Positions 9,273 to 19,355 of a stretch of 64,000 bases of DNA are shown here, one piece after another; within the stretch, counting starts at the first letter, position 1; each line of letters begins with the position of its first letter. Source of the DNA: Phycisphaeraceae bacterium (lineage in GTDB: Bacteria > Planctomycetota > Phycisphaerae > Phycisphaerales > UBA1924); contig JAHBXF010000002.1 in NCBI GenBank assembly GCA_019636615.1, positions 746,001 through 810,000 of the forward strand, written 5' to 3'. The translations under genes and the position numbers were made by a program. The notes below the pieces were generated by a model. The model made no database searches. It was not told the origin of the DNA and saw nothing but the letters and a program-made list of their open reading frames with translations.

Positions 9273-9674
9273 TTAGACCCGCCCATGCACCGAGTCGCCC
9301 ACGGCGATCACGGACGCCATGGCCAGGGTGTCGGTGTGCGAAAGCGAGAGGATCATCCGGGCGATTCCCCTCTGCGAGGCGATCTGTGCCGCTCTGCCGT
9401 GCAGCGCGAGCGTGGGTTCCCCGCTGGGCGTGCGCACGATCTCAACATCAGTCCATGACAGGCCCTGCGAGAGCCCCGTGCCCAGCGCCTTGAACGCGGC
9501 TTCTTTGGCCGCGAAGCGCGCGGCGAGATGCTCGGCCTCACGGCGGCCGGCGGCGGCGTATTCAAGTTCCGCCGGCGTAAAAACTCGTTCACGGAATCGC
9601 TCGGGATGCTGCGCGAGCATCTCCGCGATGCGCGCCACCTCGACGAGATCAACCCCGTGTGAGACCACGTGCAT
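9273..9674 (-). CDS. acpS: Holo-[acyl-carrier-protein] synthase
   Basis: Transfers 4'-phosphopantetheine from CoA to apo-ACP, needed for fatty acid synthesis. Length 133 aa, normal for the AcpS family. The metal-binding residues are present: Asp9 in 'GVDLVEV' and Glu58 in 'AARFAAKEAAFKALG'. It is the last gene of the leftward chaperone-associated run, five bases after fmdB, so probably co-transcribed with it. Confidence 0.95.
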   Translation of the reverse strand: MHVVSHGVDLVEVARIAEMLAQHPERFRERVFTPAELEYAAAGRREAEHLAARFAAKEAAFKALGTGLSQGLSWTDVEIVRTPSGEPTLALHGRAAQIASQRGIARMILSLSHTDTLAMASVIAVGDSVHGRV

Positions 9675-9679
9675 CGGCT

Positions 9680-10057
9680 TTAGCCTTTGGTTGCCGGCTT
9701 CTTGCTCTTCGCCCTCTTCGCCAGCGCCTTCACCGGGCGTGCCGGCGCAGCCTTTTCCGATGCTGCATCGGGCTTGGCCGGTGCGGGGTCTGGTTTGGGG
9801 GCGGGTTCCGCCGTGGCGGCTGCGCCGTCAGCGGGCTTGGGTGCGTCGGCCTGCGCGGCCTGCTTGTACGCCTCTGATCGGTAATCGGTCTGATAGAACC
9901 CAGAACCCTTGAAGATGACCGCGGCGCCGGTGCCGAAGAGTCGTTCGAGGGTGTTCTTCGCGCACTTGGGGCACTTGCGCAGCGCCCTGTCTTTCATCGA
10001 CTGAAAGTGCTCAAACTGATGGCTGCACGCACCGCATCGGTAGTCGTATGTCGGCAT
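9680..10057 (-). CDS. FmdB family zinc-ribbon protein
   Basis: A small zinc-ribbon protein of 125 aa. The N-terminal FmdB-type ribbon 'MPTYDYRCGAC' uses Cys8/Cys11 and Cys29/Cys32 as the probable zinc ligands. Residues 60-125 are a low-complexity Ala/Pro/Lys tail that is basic at the end and may be disordered or nucleic-acid binding. FmdB ribbons are usually called putative regulators; no target can be assigned. It lies between grpE and acpS in the same direction. Confidence 0.88.
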   Translation of the reverse strand: MPTYDYRCGACSHQFEHFQSMKDRALRKCPKCAKNTLERLFGTGAAVIFKGSGFYQTDYRSEAYKQAAQADAPKPADGAAATAEPAPKPDPAPAKPDAASEKAAPARPVKALAKRAKSKKPATKG

Positions 10058-10106
10058 GGTTCACACTCCACTCTCCGCCACGCCTGCGCCGCAGGCCGGG
10101 GCTAGG

Positions 10107-10718
10107 TTACTCCGTGGGCGCCACCGATACCTTCGCCGGCCGCAGCACCCGCTCACAACCACCGCCGGTCGAGAGAAGGAAACCGGCCTGGAACGTGGCC
10201 ACAACGCGGCCCGGGTCTACACCATCGGCGGACTGCTGCATGACGGCTTCATGAACGCCGGGCTTGAACTCGTCGTTGGGTTCCGGGCGGATCAGTCGCA
10301 CGCCCTGCTGATGGAGCACCCTGAGCAGTTCTTCGCGGATGACCTTGACCCCGTCGATGATCTGCTGGGCCGACGCCGTGGCGGGGTCCTGGTTCACCGC
10401 CATGTCGAAGTGGTCCACAATCCCCACGACGGCCGAGACAACCTTCGAAGCGCCCTCGATGCGTGCCGCTTCCTCGTTCTGAAAGGCGCGGCGCTGGTAG
10501 TTCTGAAAGTCGGCCATCAGGCGCAGGGTGCGCTGGCGGGCCTCTTCGAGTTCCGCTGCCAGCCTCGCGAGTTCATCGGGGTCGCCGGGCTGTTCTGAAA
10601 CATCGAAGCCTGACTGATCATCCATGTGCATCCCCTCTTCGTGACGGGTCTGGCCTTCGTGGCTTGTGTCCGCGGTGTCTTTGTCTGTGTTCATGTTTTT
10701 CTTCCGCCAGAACGGCAT
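10107..10718 (-). CDS. grpE: Nucleotide exchange factor GrpE
   Basis: Co-chaperone that releases ADP from DnaK. Length 203 aa: a disordered acidic N-terminus (1-45), a long coiled coil (about 48-90, 'ELARLAAELEEARQRTLRLM') and the C-terminal beta domain (about 140-200). A GGAG box lies just before the ATG at 10718; a second ATG eight codons later is possible. It lies 22 bp downstream of dnaJ in an order (dnaJ then grpE) unlike the common grpE-dnaK-dnaJ. DnaK itself is not in the window. Confidence 0.93.
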   Translation of the reverse strand: MPFWRKKNMNTDKDTADTSHEGQTRHEEGMHMDDQSGFDVSEQPGDPDELARLAAELEEARQRTLRLMADFQNYQRRAFQNEEAARIEGASKVVSAVVGIVDHFDMAVNQDPATASAQQIIDGVKVIREELLRVLHQQGVRLIRPEPNDEFKPGVHEAVMQQSADGVDPGRVVATFQAGFLLSTGGGCERVLRPAKVSVAPTE

Positions 10719-10740
10719 GGGTTACTCCACAGTGGCGGGA

Positions 10741-11889
10741 TCAACTTCCGAAGAGATCCTTGACTTTTTTCCAGAAGCCATCCCGCTCGGGGAGGACTGA
10801 CTTTTCTTCTGTGGTCGCGTACTCGCGGAGCAACTGCTCCTGCTTTGCTGAGAGTTTGCGCGGCACCTCGATCTTCACCACCACACCCAGATCACCCCGG
10901 CGTCCGCCGCGCAAGTTGGGCAGGCCCGACCCGTCGATCTTAAAACCGTGGCCGTGCTGCGTGCCCGCGGGGACCGTGAGAGGCTTGGGCCCGTCGAGCG
11001 TAGGGACTTCAATCTCGGCCCCCAGCGCGGCCTGCGTGAAGCTGATGGGCATTTCGAGGATCAGGTGATCACCTTCGCGGTGATAGAGTGAGTGCTTCTG
11101 CACACGCACGACCACGTGAAGGTCGCCGCGCATGCCCTGACCTTCCGGGGAGGCCTCGGGCGGCGGCGGTTCGCCTTCGCCCGAGACGCGGATGGCCTGG
11201 CCGTCCTGGATTCCAGGAGGAATCTTGACACTCAATGATCGTGACTTTGGTGTGCGCCCCTTGCCGCGGCACGAATCGCAGAAATCGGTGATGACCTGCC
11301 CGCGTCCACCGCAGGCCGGACAGGCCACAACCATGCGGAACATGCCGCCCAACCCCGACTGCTGCACCCGCCCCTGGCCGCCGCACGTGGGGCACTTCGC
11401 CGGCTTGCTGCCGGGCTTGGCGCCGGAACCCGTGCATGATGTGCAGATGTCGAGCCGGGTGAAACTCACATCGCGCTCGCACCCGTTGAGGACTTCTTCG
11501 AGTGAGATCGATACCTCTGTTTCAAGATCGAAGCCCCTGGCCTGACCCCGACGGCCACCCCCCGCACGCCCACCGCCGAACCCCTGGAAGATGTCGTTGA
11601 ACATCGAGAAGATGTCGGTGGGATCCATCCGGGAGAAGTCGTGCGCGGCCGCGCCCCGCCCGCGCAGCCCCTCATGACCGTACTGGTCGTAGATCGAGCG
11701 TTTCTGCTCGTCCGCGAGGATCTCGTACGCCTCGGCGGCTTCCTTGAACTTCTGTTCGGCCTCGGCGTCTCCCGGGTTACGGTCGGGGTGGTACTTCATC
11801 GCGAGACGGCGATAGGCACGCTTGATCTCTTCCGCATCGGCGGTCTTCTCGATGCCGAGGATCTCGTAGTAGTCGCGGGTGGTGGGCAT
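10741..11889 (-). CDS. dnaJ: Chaperone DnaJ (type I Hsp40)
   Basis: Hsp70 co-chaperone that delivers substrates and stimulates DnaK ATPase. Length 382 aa. The J domain (1-70) has the essential His34-Pro35-Asp36. It is followed by a Gly/Phe-rich linker (about 98-120), a zinc domain with four CxxCxGxG motifs starting at Cys149, Cys166, Cys190 and Cys204, and the C-terminal peptide-binding domains. All type I elements are present. Its start lies nine bases after the stop of the Fic gene, indicating co-transcription. Confidence 0.96.
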   Translation of the reverse strand: MPTTRDYYEILGIEKTADAEEIKRAYRRLAMKYHPDRNPGDAEAEQKFKEAAEAYEILADEQKRSIYDQYGHEGLRGRGAAAHDFSRMDPTDIFSMFNDIFQGFGGGRAGGGRRGQARGFDLETEVSISLEEVLNGCERDVSFTRLDICTSCTGSGAKPGSKPAKCPTCGGQGRVQQSGLGGMFRMVVACPACGGRGQVITDFCDSCRGKGRTPKSRSLSVKIPPGIQDGQAIRVSGEGEPPPPEASPEGQGMRGDLHVVVRVQKHSLYHREGDHLILEMPISFTQAALGAEIEVPTLDGPKPLTVPAGTQHGHGFKIDGSGLPNLRGGRRGDLGVVVKIEVPRKLSAKQEQLLREYATTEEKSVLPERDGFWKKVKDLFGS

Positions 11890-11898
11890 CTGTTGTTC

Positions 11899-12693
11899 TC
11901 AGTTGCTGCCGATGAGATTGATGATGGAATGTTCGAGGCTTGAGCCAACGAACGCCGTGAAGGGGATCGGGTTGTCGGAGTTTGCTTCTTCCAAAGCCGC
12001 GAGGTACTCGGCACGCCGTTCGAACTCGATGATTGTGAGCGGGCAGCCGCGACGGAGCAGGTGGTAGTTCATCAGCAGGCGAGCGGTTCGGCCGTTGCCA
12101 TCGTTGAAAGGACGGATGGCGACGGAGTTGTAGTGGAGCTCGGCGGCCTGTGTCGCAGGGTGTACGCCCGAACGATTCGCGAGCGAAATCATCGCAGGGA
12201 TAAGCCGGTCGAACTTCTGGCCGCCGGGGGGCACATAGCGAGCGCCCTTGATGAGCACCCGCTCCGAACGGAAGCGGCCCGCGTGTATCGCATCGATGTC
12301 GGCCAGTACCTGGGTGTGGATTTCGGGGATGTCGGTATCGGCAAGCGGCGTCCCGGGCGAACGCTCATCTGACCAGGTTTCAACGAGGCGGATCGCCCTG
12401 TCATGGTTGCGAGCCTCGTCAACCTCACGCAGTGGCTTGCTCCCTGCTGGTGTCTGGCCTTCGAGAATCAACTGCGTATCGCGGAGGGTGAGGGTGCTGC
12501 CCTCGATGGCGTTGGAGTGATAGGTGAGTTCGACCCGTAGTGCGTCGACCGAGTTGGAGAGGATACCGGCTCGCATCGCTGCGGCTTGACAGCGAGCGTG
12601 CGTGGCGTCGAGGCTCGCGAGCGCGGCTCGAACCACAGGGGCCTTGTCATCGAAGGCCAGAAGTGGCTCGGGGATGTTGCTCGTGACCGTCAT
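11899..12693 (-). CDS. Fic-domain protein with catalytic His replaced by Arg
   Basis: A 264-residue Fic-family protein. Fic enzymes usually transfer AMP to target hydroxyls through an HxFx(D/E)GNGRxxR loop. Here the loop reads 'RPFNDGNGRTAR' from residue 194: the invariant His is Arg (codon CGT, plus-strand acg at 12112-12114), while all other loop residues are kept. The N-terminal inhibitory motif [S/T]xxxE[G/N] is present as 'SNAIEG' (60-65), making this a class II Fic. Start at 12693 chosen because it follows the CPCC gene stop by four bases; the frame extends further upstream, overlapping that gene. Located between a CPCC protein and dnaJ-grpE. AMP transfer is expected to be lost or altered; regulatory or alternative chemistry is possible. 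Confidence 0.87.
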   Translation of the reverse strand: MTVTSNIPEPLLAFDDKAPVVRAALASLDATHARCQAAAMRAGILSNSVDALRVELTYHSNAIEGSTLTLRDTQLILEGQTPAGSKPLREVDEARNHDRAIRLVETWSDERSPGTPLADTDIPEIHTQVLADIDAIHAGRFRSERVLIKGARYVPPGGQKFDRLIPAMISLANRSGVHPATQAAELHYNSVAIRPFNDGNGRTARLLMNYHLLRRGCPLTIIEFERRAEYLAALEEANSDNPIPFTAFVGSSLEHSIINLIGSN

Positions 12694-12697
12694 ACCG

Positions 12698-12988
12698 CTA
12701 CTTCCAGTAAACTCTGGGGATAACTTGTTCGGCCGGCGTGCGCGCCATTGCGGGGCTCGGGGGGAGATGAACGTCCGTAAGGGCATTCGACACTCGAAGC
12801 CTTGCGTCCTGAAGCGACTCTCTGTTCGCGCCGCCTGCGTACGAAGGGTCACACCATTGAACTTCATCGTCTTCCCAACTACAGACATCGCAGATCTCAA
12901 ACGATTCAGGCGGAGTTGAGAGGAGGGTGTGCCACCCGCAGCATGGGCACGCGTATCGACCGATATCGTTGCGGGGCCACTCGTTCAT
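12698..12988 (-). CDS. CPCC-type cysteine-rich (zinc-binding) protein
   Basis: A 96-residue protein of the cysteine-rich CPCC family. The motif 'YACPCCGWHTL' (Cys14, Cys16, Cys17), then 'EICDVCSWEDD' (Cys33, Cys36) and 'GGANRESLQDAR' fit the family well; the cysteines probably bind zinc. Family members occur in many genomes, including near polymorphic toxin immunity genes, but no function is established. ATG at 12988 chosen; the open frame extends to 13063. Four bases separate it from the Fic gene, so the two form a pair. Immediately upstream lies a strong hairpin. Confidence 0.82.
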   Translation of the reverse strand: MNEWPRNDIGRYACPCCGWHTLLSTPPESFEICDVCSWEDDEVQWCDPSYAGGANRESLQDARLRVSNALTDVHLPPSPAMARTPAEQVIPRVYWK

Positions 12989-12992
12989 GAAT

Positions 12993-13023
12993 CGGGCCCA
13001 CGGTCTCTCGACTCGTGGGCCCG
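12993..13023 (-). terminator. Strong hairpin between groEL1 and the CPCC gene
   Basis: CGGGCCCACG (12993-13002) pairs perfectly over 10 bp with CGTGGGCCCG (13014-13023) around an 11-base loop. It lies 51 bases past the groEL1 stop and five bases before the CPCC start codon. No T-run follows. It may attenuate read-through from groEL1 or hide the CPCC ribosome-binding region. Confidence 0.55.
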
Positions 13024-13073
13024 TAGTGACTCGTGAGGTGTCAGAGCGCTGGCCCGGACACACATGGGCAGGA

Positions 13074-14690
13074 TCAGACCACCGCGCCCGTCGCAGACTT
13101 GGCGTCTTCCTTCAGGTCGGTGATGAGCACGTCGGTGGTGAGCATGAGGCCCGCGACACTCGCGGCGTTGATGAGGGCGGTCTTGGCGACGAGCGCGGCG
13201 TCGATAATGCCCGCTTTCACCAGGTCGGTGTACTCGCCGGTGGCGGCGTTGAGGCCGTTCGCGCCCTTGAGTTCCTTGACGCGTTCGATGACGAGGTCGC
13301 CGTCGAAGCCCGCGTTCTCGGCGATCTGGGCGATGGGCGCCTCGACCGCCTTGGCGACGATCTCGAAGCCCAGGCGTTCATCCTCGGACTTCGACTTCTT
13401 GGCCGCGGCGCGGACGGCATCCTGCGTGCGGAGCAGCGCGACGCCGCCCCCGGGGACGAACCCTTCCTTGGCGGCGGCGCGGGTGCTCTTGAGCGCGTCG
13501 TCGACAAGATCTTTCGTGGCCTTCATGACGGTCTCGGTCGCGCCGCCCACGGAGATGATGGCGACACCGCTGGTGAGTTTCGCCAGACGCTCCATGAGTT
13601 TCTCGCGGTCGTACTCGCTGGTGGATTTCTCGTGCTGGGCGCGGATCTGCGCGGCCCGTGCCTCGATCTCCTTCTTCTTGCCGGCGCCCTCGATGATCGT
13701 GGTGTCGTCTTTGGTGATAACGAGTTTCTTGGCGCGTCCGAGTTCGCCGAGTTCAACGCTCTCGAGTTGGCGGCCGAGGTCTTCGCTGAGGAACGAGCCG
13801 CCCGTCAGCACGGCGATGTCGCCGAGCATGGCCTTGCGGCGGTCGCCGAAGCCGGGGGCCTTGACGGCGCAGATCTTGAGCATGCCGCGCAGACGGTTGA
13901 CCACGAGGGTGGCGAGCGCTTCGTTCTCAACCTCTTCGGCGATGATCAGCAGGGGCTTGCCGGAGGTGGCGACCTTGTTGAGCAGCGGGAGAAGATCGGG
14001 CAGGTTGCTGATCTTCTTCTCGCAGATCAGGATGTAGGCGTCTTCGAGCACGCACTCGGCCGTCTTGGGGTTGGTCATGAAGTACGGCGAGAGGTAGCCC
14101 TTGTCGAACTGCATGCCCTCGACATAGTCGAGGGTTGTGGTGGCGGCTTTGCCGTCTTCGATCTCGACAACGCCCTCCGCGCCGACCTTGCTGATGGCCT
14201 CGGCGATGATCTCGCCGACGTTCGCGTCGTGGTTTGCCGAGACCGATGCCACCTTGCGGTAGTCATCCTTGCCCTTGCACTTCACGGCCATCTCGTCGAT
14301 GGCGGCGGAGGCCGCCTCGGCGGCCTTGTTGATGCCGCGCTGGAGAAGAACGGGGTTGGCGCCGGCGGTGACGTGGCGCAGGCCCTCGGTGAAGATGGCC
14401 TGGGCGAGCACGGTCGCGGCGGTGGTGCCGTCGCCGGCCTTGTCGGCCGTCTTCTTGGCTACCTCGTTGACCATCTTGGCGCCCATGGCCTGGAAGGGCT
14501 CGGGGAGGCTGACTTCCTTGGAGACCGAGACGCCGTCCTTGGTCACGTGGGGGCTGCCGTACGACTTTTCGATGACAACGTGCCGGCCGCTTGGGCCCAT
14601 GGTGCACTTGACGGCTTCGGCGAGCCTATCAACGCCGCGCTTCATCTCGGCGAGGGCGGCGTCTTTGAACATGATCTGCTTGGTGGACAT
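13074..14690 (-). CDS. groEL: Chaperonin GroEL, paralogue 1 (no GGM tail)
   Basis: 60-kDa chaperonin, forms the double-ring folding chamber with GroES. Length 538 aa, full for the family. ATP-site motif '[11 protein letters not shown]', 'GYLSPYF' and 'GGGVALLR' are present. Unlike standard GroEL it lacks the C-terminal Gly-Gly-Met tail and ends in 'KSATGAVV'. It follows groES by 114 bp in the same direction, with GAGGAT before the ATG. A second, divergent GroEL lies 1.2 kb away. Loss of the tail, and weaker similarity than paralogue 2 to the consensus, suggest a specialised client set. Confidence 0.95.
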   Translation of the reverse strand: MSTKQIMFKDAALAEMKRGVDRLAEAVKCTMGPSGRHVVIEKSYGSPHVTKDGVSVSKEVSLPEPFQAMGAKMVNEVAKKTADKAGDGTTAATVLAQAIFTEGLRHVTAGANPVLLQRGINKAAEAASAAIDEMAVKCKGKDDYRKVASVSANHDANVGEIIAEAISKVGAEGVVEIEDGKAATTTLDYVEGMQFDKGYLSPYFMTNPKTAECVLEDAYILICEKKISNLPDLLPLLNKVATSGKPLLIIAEEVENEALATLVVNRLRGMLKICAVKAPGFGDRRKAMLGDIAVLTGGSFLSEDLGRQLESVELGELGRAKKLVITKDDTTIIEGAGKKKEIEARAAQIRAQHEKSTSEYDREKLMERLAKLTSGVAIISVGGATETVMKATKDLVDDALKSTRAAAKEGFVPGGGVALLRTQDAVRAAAKKSKSEDERLGFEIVAKAVEAPIAQIAENAGFDGDLVIERVKELKGANGLNAATGEYTDLVKAGIIDAALVAKTALINAASVAGLMLTTDVLITDLKEDAKSATGAVV

Positions 14691-14804
14691 GTGGGATCCT
14701 CATGGAACGGGTGCCGAACGCAGAGCGTGGGCACCTGGTGAGCACATCGCGCCTTGGGCGGACGTGCGGTTCGGGCGGGCTTGGGTGGAGCGTGCGGAGC
14801 AGGA

Positions 14805-15095
14805 TCAGCCGACGATAACGCCGAGGAGTTCGGACTCGCGGAGGATGAGGTGCTTTTCACCCTTGATCTCGACCTCGGTGCCGGCGTATTTGCCGTAGAC
14901 CACGGTGTCGCCGATCTTGACGCTCATCTCGGCGCGTTTACCGTTTTCGAGGCGCTTGCCGGGGCCGGCCGAGGTGACCTTGCCGCGCACGGGCTTTTCT
15001 TTGGAAGACTCGGGAAGGTAGATGCCCGAGGCGGTTTTGCTCTCGGCTTCGATGGGCTTGACAAGAACGCGGTCTTCAAGAGGCTTGACGGCCAT
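14805..15095 (-). CDS. groES: Co-chaperonin GroES
   Basis: 10-kDa lid of the GroEL chamber. From the ATG at 15095 it has 96 residues, normal length. N-terminal 'MAVKPLEDRVLVKP', mobile loop region 'ESKTASGIYLP' and the C-terminal 'KHLILRESELLGVI' are typical. An in-frame ATG further upstream (15176) would add an atypical leader and is rejected. GGAG lies 13 bases upstream of the chosen start. No CIRCE heat-shock operator was seen upstream. It is followed by groEL1. Confidence 0.96.
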   Translation of the reverse strand: MAVKPLEDRVLVKPIEAESKTASGIYLPESSKEKPVRGKVTSAGPGKRLENGKRAEMSVKIGDTVVYGKYAGTEVEIKGEKHLILRESELLGVIVG

Positions 15096-15182
15096 GACTG
15101 ATGATCTCCGTTTGAAACGTGGTGAAACCGGTGTGGTGAGAAGCGCCGGGCCTGTGTATTGCACACGAGGCATCAACGCTTG

Positions 15183-15872
15183 CTATGGCTGGCGAGCGGC
15201 GGCACGCGCCTTGAGGATGAGCCCCAGGACCGAACCGCCGATGATGAACGCGAACAGGACGAAGAGAATCGCCGCGGTGTAGTCGCGGACGACCGGGATG
15301 TTGCCGAAGGCATGCCCCACCGCGATCCATGGCAGCGTCCAGAGCAGGCTGCCAATGGCCGAGAAGAGCACGAAGCGGCGAAGAGACATGCGGGAAAGCC
15401 CCGCGACGAGCGGGACCAGCATACGCATGAAGGGAACGAACCTCGCGAAGCAGACCGCCATGCCTCCACGGCCTTCGAAGAAGGCGTGAGCCCGGCCGAT
15501 CTGCTGGGGGTTGAGGAGCATGTGCGCGAGCCTGCTCAACCTGGTTGGTGCGGCCAGGGGGTCCTTCGATGCCCACCATGTGCGGTCCAGGCGAGAGGCG
15601 AAGAAGCGGCCGATGCCGTAGTTGCTGCAGTTGCCGATGAAGGCCGCAAGAACAATCACCGCCGCGGCGATCGGAGAACTGAGGACACCCTTGCCCCCCA
15701 GCGCCCCAACGGCCAGCAACAACGAATCGCCCGGCAGGAACGCCAGAACAACCAGCCCCGTCTCGGCAAAGATGATCAGCCCAACCACAATGTACACCCA
15801 CGGGCCCAGCGCATCGGCGGCGTCGCCGAGGTGCTGATCCAGTTGGAGCACAAACTGGTTGAAGGTGTCCAT
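15183..15872 (-). CDS. DedA/VTT-family membrane protein
   Basis: Polytopic inner-membrane protein of 229 aa in the DedA family, members of which are implicated in undecaprenyl-phosphate or phospholipid flipping and in membrane homeostasis. Conserved elements include 'FAETGLVVLAFLPGDSLL' (with the membrane-embedded Glu and Asp) and 'FARFVPFMRMLVPLVAGLSR', whose Arg residues are required in studied members. Five or six membrane segments. It lies between groEL2 and groES in the same direction, an odd place that suggests read-through rather than chaperonin function. Confidence 0.9.
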   Translation of the reverse strand: MDTFNQFVLQLDQHLGDAADALGPWVYIVVGLIIFAETGLVVLAFLPGDSLLLAVGALGGKGVLSSPIAAAVIVLAAFIGNCSNYGIGRFFASRLDRTWWASKDPLAAPTRLSRLAHMLLNPQQIGRAHAFFEGRGGMAVCFARFVPFMRMLVPLVAGLSRMSLRRFVLFSAIGSLLWTLPWIAVGHAFGNIPVVRDYTAAILFVLFAFIIGGSVLGLILKARAAARQP

Positions 15873-15923
15873 TCATGGCCTGATACACGAAGCCGTTGAT
15901 CTGGGGTGGTGGGACAGAGTGGA

Positions 15924-18014
<2,091 letters not shown>

Positions 18015-18034
18015 TCAAATCCCCCGGCGCGGCT

Positions 18035-18053
18035 CCCGACTCTGCAAGTCGGG
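18035..18053 (+). promoter_or_regulatory. Inverted repeat upstream of radical SAM gene
   Basis: CCCGACT (18035-18041) and AGTCGGG (18047-18053) pair around a five-base loop, followed by CTTT. About 47 bases upstream of the radical SAM start; either a leader hairpin or an operator. Confidence 0.35.
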
Positions 18054-18099
18054 CTTTCGGAATTGGACAGGCAGCGCTGCCACGTGCAACCAGCAGGGC

Positions 18100-19023
18100 A
18101 TGTGTCGGTATCTCCCTTCAACAGAGATGGAGTATCCGTCACCAATCCCAACGCGTGGACCAACTGCCTTCGAGCGGGAGTCGGTGGTCGAACGCGCTGC
18201 CATGGCCCTGACCATGCTCCGGGCATGCTCTTTCTGCGAGATCCGTTGTGGGGCAGACCGAACCCGGGATGATGCCAGACCCCCGTGCCTCGCCGGCGCT
18301 CGTACCTGGTGCTTCAAGCGGCATGTGTCGTATGCAGAAGAGACGGAACTGGTGCCCAGTTACATGGTGTATCTGAGCGCCTGCAACTTCCGATGCCGGT
18401 TCTGCGTGCAGGCCCCCGCCTGTTTCACTCCCGACGAAGGGGCAGCGCTTGACCCCGCCCAGGCGGCCGAGGACTTTTCACGCGCGGTGAGAATGGGCGC
18501 CCGGAGCATCAACCTGCTCGGCGGGGAGCCGAGTGTGCACGCTCACACCATTCTTGCGGTCGCCGCGGAGGCGCAGCGGCGGGGCGAAGCCTTGCCGCTT
18601 GTGCTCAACACCAACATGTACATGACGCCCGGCGTGATCGACCTCCTCGACGGGGTGATCCGCACGTATGTGGCCGATCTGAAGTTCGGCAACGACACGT
18701 GCGCCGAGCGCATCGCCGGGATCACGGATTACACACGGATCGTCTATCGCAATCTGCTGCACGCCGCGGCGGGGTCGCGCGTGATTGTGCGGCACCTGCT
18801 CATGCCAGGGCACACCGACTGCTGCCTGCGGCCGACACTGACCTGGATGCGGCAGAACCTGCCCGAGGCACCGTTCACGCTCATGACCGGGTATGTACCC
18901 GAGTATCTGGCCGCGCCGACGGGATCCTGCGATGCCCAAGGGTTGTCACGCCTGCTGAGCACTGAAGAGGTGCGAGACGCCGAATCGCTTGTGGCGAACG
19001 CGGGCGTGAGGAGGTCGGCATGA
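18100..19023 (+). CDS. Radical SAM protein, PflX-like (COG1313-type)
   Basis: A 307-residue radical SAM enzyme. The [4Fe-4S] motif CxxxCxxC is 'CNFRCRFC' with Cys95, Cys99 and Cys102. An N-terminal cysteine pair 'CSFCEIRCG' (43-51) and further Cys63 and Cys71 match the extra metal-binding region of PflX-like proteins, which resemble pyruvate-formate-lyase activating enzymes but have no proven substrate. 'INLLGGEPSVH' is the GGE SAM-binding motif. Start is uncertain: ATGs at 18100, 18127 and further in are all possible, and no strong ribosome site distinguishes them. It opens an eight-gene rightward operon; its stop overlaps the next start (ATGA at 19020). Confidence 0.85.
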   Translation: MCRYLPSTEMEYPSPIPTRGPTAFERESVVERAAMALTMLRACSFCEIRCGADRTRDDARPPCLAGARTWCFKRHVSYAEETELVPSYMVYLSACNFRCRFCVQAPACFTPDEGAALDPAQAAEDFSRAVRMGARSINLLGGEPSVHAHTILAVAAEAQRRGEALPLVLNTNMYMTPGVIDLLDGVIRTYVADLKFGNDTCAERIAGITDYTRIVYRNLLHAAAGSRVIVRHLLMPGHTDCCLRPTLTWMRQNLPEAPFTLMTGYVPEYLAAPTGSCDAQGLSRLLSTEEVRDAESLVANAGVRRSA

Positions 19024-19355
19024 GCAGCCGACACAACGCTACGAACCGCATGAGGCTGCACCTGGGCGACCACCACGCCGACGGCAGCAACGCCATGGGC
19101 GAGGGGCTGAGCGTCACCATTCGCATTGCGCCCGACGGCCGCGTGTACTTCTACGACATTCCTCCGGGGCTGGTCGGCGTCTTCGAGACGCTCCGTGGCT
19201 GTGCCTCCACTCCTCAGTCGAGCGTTTCACCGTGCCGGACGCGTGACGCCGATCCTGCAACACCCAGCCTGGCCACCCCGGCGGAGTGCGGCGATGGCTG
19301 CTTGCCTCATCCCGCCACCTCAAGTTGTGCCGTCAGCAAAGCGATCGACCAATGA
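19020..19355 (+). CDS. Small hypothetical protein of the Ycf46 operon
   Basis: A 111-residue protein overlapping both neighbours by ATGA junctions (start 19020, stop 19355), the main evidence that it is real. The middle has a beta-rich segment 'LSVTIRIAPDGRVYFYDIPP' (about 30-49) resembling the short DUF2997-like fold 'I.I..DG.V'. The C-terminal half is Cys/Ser/Pro-rich ('CASTPQSSVSPCRTRDADP') and may be disordered or metal-binding. Family not recognised. Confidence 0.65.
   Translation: MSSRHNATNRMRLHLGDHHADGSNAMGEGLSVTIRIAPDGRVYFYDIPPGLVGVFETLRGCASTPQSSVSPCRTRDADPATPSLATPAECGDGCLPHPATSSCAVSKAIDQ

Noticed and set aside
12927..14741. 604-codon plus-strand open frame
   Set aside because: Antisense to groEL1; the translation is Gly/Asp/Leu-rich because it mirrors GroEL codons.
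15096..15182. CIRCE heat-shock operator before groES
   Set aside because: No TTAGCACTC/GAGTGCTAA pair could be found there or before groEL2.
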